NCBI GenBank assembly: GCA_022702705.1
Contig: CM040421.1
Span: 65,554,697-65,618,696 of the forward strand
Reading direction: 5' to 3'
Origin: Papilionanthe hookeriana x Papilionanthe teres
Lineage: Eukaryota > Streptophyta > Magnoliopsida > Asparagales > Orchidaceae
Length of the DNA stretch: 64,000 nt
The position numbers and the translations under genes are program-made. Of the stretch, positions 59,057-64,000 are shown one piece after another. How positions within the stretch are numbered: the first letter of the stretch is position 1; the number at the start of each line of letters is the position of its first letter. Below the pieces are notes generated by a model. The model was not told the origin of the DNA, did no database searches, and saw nothing but the letters and a program-made list of their open reading frames with translations.

Positions 59057-60719
59057 TGTACGGCTTATTTTTTAGGTTGTGTTGTATTTTTGAAAAGGGG
59101 TCGCCTAACATAAATTGTCGGCGAATTTTAGATTTTAAATTTAATTTAAATATATATATAATTTAGAAAGTAGTACTTGATTTTGAAAAAAATAATTTTA
59201 AATTTGAAAATTTTAAGATATGAAATCAAACCAATCTCACATCCCAAATAGTTTATATAAACGAGCACCGCACCACAAACCATGTATCTACCCCGAAGAA
59301 TAGACACACTGCTTGATGATGGGGATCGATTGAATAAACTAGAAAGGTTTGTGATATCCGTTTGGTCTGCGAACCAATTTTATAAGCCGACAAGTTCCCC
59401 TGCTTAATATGAAAGCATTAAACAGGGTTTATATTACCTGGGTTCTTAAAATTCCCTATAAGGGCAAGCCCCTATAGTTAATTACATCTTAAGTGACGGG
59501 AATCACCTAAGAAAACTCTCGATAATAATCAATAATTCTGCTCTCAAGAATTTCAAAGTTTAGGGTTTTTCAAGGGATTGAATTTTGGAATTTCGATAGG
59601 GAATGGATCAAATTTAGAACATTTTGTTTTGGGAATTCAACGGAAGAAAGGTAGGAGAAATCACAGATTCAAAGCAAACTTCGGAGATTCCCCGACTATC
59701 CTATTCTTTAGCTTGGATTTAGGAAAGTCCTAATATTTATTTAATGTTTTGATCTTGCCAATTTTAATTAATTAGGACTTATGTTTGTATGTTAGAATCA
59801 TACAAATAGCCTCGAAGATGTGAGGGTTTATGTCGTATCGGACGACTACCTCGGAATCCTAAGACCTAGCTAGGGCTTAATTTGCAATGCAAATGCCTAA
59901 CAAAAGGTCGAGGATTTATGTTACACTAGGAAAACTACCTCGAAGTCCTATGGCTTTCGTTGTTTAATTCTAGGAATGTTTAGTCAAGTAGACTCGTGTT
60001 TTGCTGATGACGATGGCTGTGCTGCCCACCATGCTCCGAGCTCCTTGTTGTTGCAGAGGTTTAGTTTTAGAAGTCATAAATCATGAGATAAGAAAAGTGT
60101 TTTGGTTTAGAGAAAATCTTAATTTCCAATTGTTTTTTTTATATATTTTATTTGAAACAAATCTTAAAATTGATTATAACGACACCGGTTAAGATCCCAC
60201 GGTTCCATCCTTCCGGCATCGTTATTTTTATCGAATTCACTTAGTCCGTATGAATTTGCTAAACTCAACCGAATGAGTTCCACACTTTCATTTAGCACCG
60301 CGAGAAATCCCGTTAGCAACACGTAGGTTACATCATCCGAGGTATTACCGATCATCCAACAAGACGTTTTAATTTAGTTGTAATTGCAGTTTTGTGTTCT
60401 ATTTGTGATTAAATTTTGAGTTGTTTTATATTTTGAAATGTTGTGGCGGTGAATTTTATCTTGTAATGATTTTTAATTTAGTTTTGGTTTCAGTTTTAGG
60501 GGCTATCCTAAAGGTGTGGGTTTTCATGCAAATGATTGTTTATCATGCAAGAAAAGTAAGTGCAATGCGATTAAAAAAATTGCAATAAGGTAAATTGCAA
60601 TAAAATAAAAGCGTACCTGGAGGGTCTTCCCGTCATCCCAAGCTGCACTTAAAACACAATTTAGAATATTTGAACAACTTCCTAGGTAAAGCTAAGGGAA
60701 GGGTTATGGTTTTCTACCA
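59057..60719 (-). mobile_element. LTR-B copy, minus orientation, full length
   Basis: 1.66 kb with plus-strand ends TGTACGGC and CTACCA, i.e. TG...CA on either strand. Hairpin at 59456-59477. It faces the plus-strand LTR-B at 55030-55885, so the gag between them is flanked by inverted, not direct, LTRs. The immediate flanks (AACCA left, AATTC right) do not form a target duplication. Confidence 0.82.
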
Positions 60720-61150
60720 AATTCCTAATCCTATAGCTAGTCATTTCCTATGACGTCTAGGTTCTTGTGTTTTGGTTTGAGGACGATTTTCTTCATCAAA
60801 GAATAATTATGTTCAATTGTTCTTATAAGTATCCTATCATATTGAGAAAGTACTTAAGAAGAATCTTAAACATCTTTTCAATACTCGCTAGGATTGCTTT
60901 TAAGTCCAAATGAATTTAATTAATCAGGTGAAGTAATCGTCCGAGAATTCAAGTTTTGTTATCATGCTCAGTGAACTAGGACATTTGAATATCCTATAAG
61001 TGGAGTAACATTTCATTTAATGTTCTATTTAGGAGTTATGATAACCAAAGTTTTCGAGGGCGTATTAGTGTTCAAGTGGTTTTGTGATTCTGGTTTAATT
61101 TTAGTTATCGGATTTAAATTTGGAATAGCGTTCAAGTTGCTTTATATTTA
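60720..61150. other. Unassigned DNA
   Basis: No coding or repeat hallmark recognised. Confidence 0.45.
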
Positions 61151-61505
61151 ATTTCTTTATGTCTTAGGTGATGTTATTTAATTCAATTTAATTTGACTTT
61201 AATTTAATTTGGTTTAGTTTTAATTTTAATTTAATTTATTTAACTTAAATTGATTTTAATTTTAACTTGATTTTATTTTATTTTATTTTATTTTAATTTA
61301 ATTTAATTTAATTTAATATGTTTTAATTTAATTTAATTTAATGTGTTTTAATTTAATTTAATTTAATTATTTATTATTTTTTTTAATTTAATTTAATTTA
61401 ATTTAATTTATTTGATTTAATTTAATTTAATTTAATTTAATTTAATTAGATTTAATTTAATTTAATCTTTAATTTAATTTTATTTTTAATTTTAATTTAA
61501 TTGAA
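61151..61505. repeat. (AATTT)n pentanucleotide tract
   Basis: Long runs of TTTAA/TTAAT pentamers with a few interruptions. Confidence 0.9.
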
Positions 61506-63310
61506 AATTTTAAAAAGAGTTTAATGATTTAACTTTTTAACTTAATTTTAATGATTAAGTCCTTTAACATTTTAAAACTTAAATTTGAATTATCATTTTA
61601 ATTAGAATTAAATATTATTGAGATAATTAATTTAGGGATTTTTAAATTAAAGAATAAATCTCTTCCTAATAATATCCCTATTTTAATAATTCCAATTTTA
61701 CTATTCTTCCAAATTTAATCAATTATTTAATTAAGGTTTATTTCAATTACTTTCAAATTGTTTAAAGGTTTCTATCCCTTAATTATTTAAATTTCAATCA
61801 TCCAGATCAAATTAAGATCAAATATTTTACTTGTTAATTTTATTAAACCTAAAGTTTTAATTAAAGGTTAAAATTTTTAATTACCATTTTTTTGCCATTC
61901 AAGCTTAATAATTTCATAACTCACTAAATTGAGCTTAAATGAACTTGAAATTTTTATGTGACTTCACTCATATGCCAATAAAGACATGAGAGGAGAAAAT
62001 GTGATTTCTCTGTATTTAATTTATTTATGTAATTATTTTTGGTGGAAAATAGGAATTTCCAAGGAAAATTTAATAATATGACCAAGGGAAAGTTTCTGTT
62101 CTTAAGAAAATTATGGGACATTTCTAATGACCAGAGGACCACTTGGACCAATTTTGGTGATTTTTTGAATTATATTCTTTTTATTATAATTATGTTGAGT
62201 TTTGGAGTATTAATTAATTTAAAAATAAAATAAAGGTTGGAAAATGAAATTTATATTTTTCAAAAATCTCTCTGATATCAAGGAAATCAGAGAATCAATT
62301 TTTGCAATTTTCTGATTTTTCTTTGATTTATTATAATTATTTTAGTGAAAATGCTAGAAAATACATTTTTTTTAATTTTAAAATTACCTTAGGGCTTTAA
62401 AATTTAATATCTCATTAAATAGACCTATGAAAAATATGGGGTTTGGTCCTAAGTGATTAAAATTCAAAAGGTGACATTTTGTTGAATTTTATTATTTTTT
62501 GTGATTTTTATTATTTTTTAATTATTAAAATATTAAAATAATACAAAAAATTAAATTTTTTTAGAAAATTGAAATTTTAATTTCCTTAAATTCCCCTGAT
62601 ATCAGAGAGCCTCCAAAACCAATTTGGTGAATTTTTGAAAGGTATTTTGAAAGTTATGAATTTTTAAAGTTTAAAATGGCTAAACGGCTTAATCAACCCA
62701 TTTAGTAGGGCTAACCAAGTCCAATTGACTTCAAATTTTTATGGTGGGTTCCTCTAATCCTAAAGGTCAGTGGAGAATTGATTTCAAGTCAATTTGATGT
62801 ATAGTTAGCTCTAATTAATTAAGGAGCTATTTTGGGTGTTTAAGCCAATAAGGGTTATTTTAAATGAATTAATTCAAAACCTATTTTTCATAGGGTCCTC
62901 TGGTCATAAGAGACATCGCCAAATTTTCCTAGAATTTATTTCACAACATGCTAATTATTAGATTTAAAATACTCAAAACAGTTACATGAATTTGAAAAAT
63001 CAATAACTTCTCATAGGGATGGCCTCTGACTTTGGAAAATTCAGGGAATGTTCCCAAATTCAAAGGCTTCAAAAGCCCTATGGTCTCATGCCATGGTGAA
63101 TTTCCTATATGCATGGGGAATTAAAATAATTCAAAATGGAAATAAATCATTAAAAATAAAATACTTGATGAAATTAAATGATTTCTTTTCCACATTATTC
63201 TCCTCTGTTCACTAAGCAAGAGGGTATTTTTATTTTATTTTTCTGATTTTCCTACACAAAGTTATGGGTTTTTGAAGTTTAGGGAATTAAATAAATCAGA
63301 AAATACCCTA
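61506..63310. other. AT-rich non-coding DNA
   Basis: Short frames only. The words TCTGATATCA and CTCTGATATCAAGGAAATC recur, and the phrase CCTCTGGTCAT/AGAGGACC occurs near 62130 and 62890, suggesting an old, internally repetitive element. Nothing identifiable. Confidence 0.45.
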
Positions 63311-63640
63311 ATTTTCTATTTATCCACGCGGCGCCGCGTCAACCTCGACAACTCCAAAACGCCGTGTGGCGCTCTCCAATTCGACGCCGCCATCTGACTC
63401 AGTGCTCCGGGGGCCCGCTGTGTCGTTCCATCTCCTGATCCGGCGCGATCCTGGCCGTCCGTCCGCCCGTGTATTAAATGAACGGCATCCGTTCATCGTC
63501 CCCAGGCGTCCTTACCCGAGAGCCGTCCGTCTTCTAGGCCTAAGATCTCACTCGATACTTGACCAACTTTAACGTTCTTATGCTCTATGGATTCGTCTCG
63601 AGAAGACGAACACATCCATATGGTTTATGTGGCATAAAAT
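63311..63640. other. GC-rich island
   Basis: Sharp change to CpG-rich sequence (CACGCGGCGCCGCGTCAACC at the start), unlike the AT-rich flanks. It could be the promoter or leader of an LTR element or of a gene beyond the window. No clear frame. Confidence 0.35.
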
Positions 63641-63644
63641 TGAC

Positions 63645-63944
63645 TCAATGAAAATGGAGAATGTTCAGAAGCTCGGGAAGAAGAGTGAGGCCATACCTTT
63701 GCTCAGAGAAGTGTGGCTTCGATCTGAGGGTTGTGTCACCTTCGATCGGATCCCAACAAGCTCCGGATGAAGTCCCTTGGCTCAGTGAATTGTCTAGGTA
63801 GGATTTCGACCACACTCGATCACAAAGCTTGGAGGGCTGGAGCAACCTGGGTGGCTCGGAGATGGGGCTTTCGGTGGGAAACTTCTCCTCTTGGTCCAGT
63901 GAAGGTGTAGGATCGGCCGATTCGAGGATTGGCTCACGCGGCAA
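63645..63944 (-). other. 99-codon open frame, probably not a gene
   Basis: A Pro/Ser/Leu-rich minus-strand frame next to the GC-rich island. No domain recognised and no splice or promoter context. Listed only because its composition differs from the region. Confidence 0.15.
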
Positions 63945-64000
63945 AGTGTCCCGGTTTTGGGTGAAATTTCAGTCGAGAAATCGGATTCGTTGGTGGGGAT

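Overview
This is a plant nuclear window. It holds one well-preserved protein-coding gene surrounded and invaded by transposable elements. The gene has 16 coding exons with GT-AG introns and encodes a plant-type kinesin of the KIN-12 (phragmoplast kinesin) class. The repeats are plant Ty3/gypsy families (Athila-like, Tat-like and an iMet-primed family), L1 and RTE LINEs, Tourist-like and other small TIR elements, and SINE-like units. The bases alone support an angiosperm with large, repeat-rich introns; I cannot name the species. The 500 N at 52925-53424 is an assembly gap.

Layout. 1-1441: AT-rich repeat DNA with a 39-bp tandem array and an iMet-type primer binding site. 1442-4054: a minus-strand LTR. 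4133-4735: a fragment of LINE endonuclease. 5329-6333: a Tourist-like TIR element ending about 180 bp before the TATA box of the gene. 6639-30407: the kinesin, 1324 residues by my exon model. Thirteen introns are 79-667 bp. Three are swollen by insertions: intron 7 (SINE-like units), intron 8 (a Tourist-like element with an L1 LINE inside it) and intron 15, which is 11.1 kb. Intron 15 carries an LTR palindrome, a decayed gypsy element and an RTE LINE inserted in the gypsy integrase with an 18-bp target duplication. 31251-31696: a short TIR element. 32096-33260: microsatellite and an 81-bp dimeric tandem array.

33889-44645: a decayed Athila-like element on the minus strand (gag, protease, RT, RNase H, integrase, PBS, PPT), with its 5' LTR cut short. 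44646-45896: a plus-strand LTR of the same broad group. 45897-47536: a minus-strand LTR of another family, called LTR-B here. 47589-53424: a second Athila-like derivative that keeps protease but shows no RT, RNase H or integrase. 54045-55020: an 80-bp tandem array built from 40-bp halves. 55030-60719: a Tat-like gag region with a plus-strand LTR-B and PBS on its left and a minus-strand LTR-B on its right. 60720-64000: AT-rich repeat DNA, an (AATTT)n tract and a small GC-rich island.

The kinesin is the only gene I consider functional. I found no new multi-gene system. The observations most worth following are the inverted LTR-B pair inside the last intron (a potential long hairpin RNA), the repeated head-to-head placement of LTR-B copies, a 22-nt hairpin kept in every LTR-B copy, and the dimeric 80-bp arrays.
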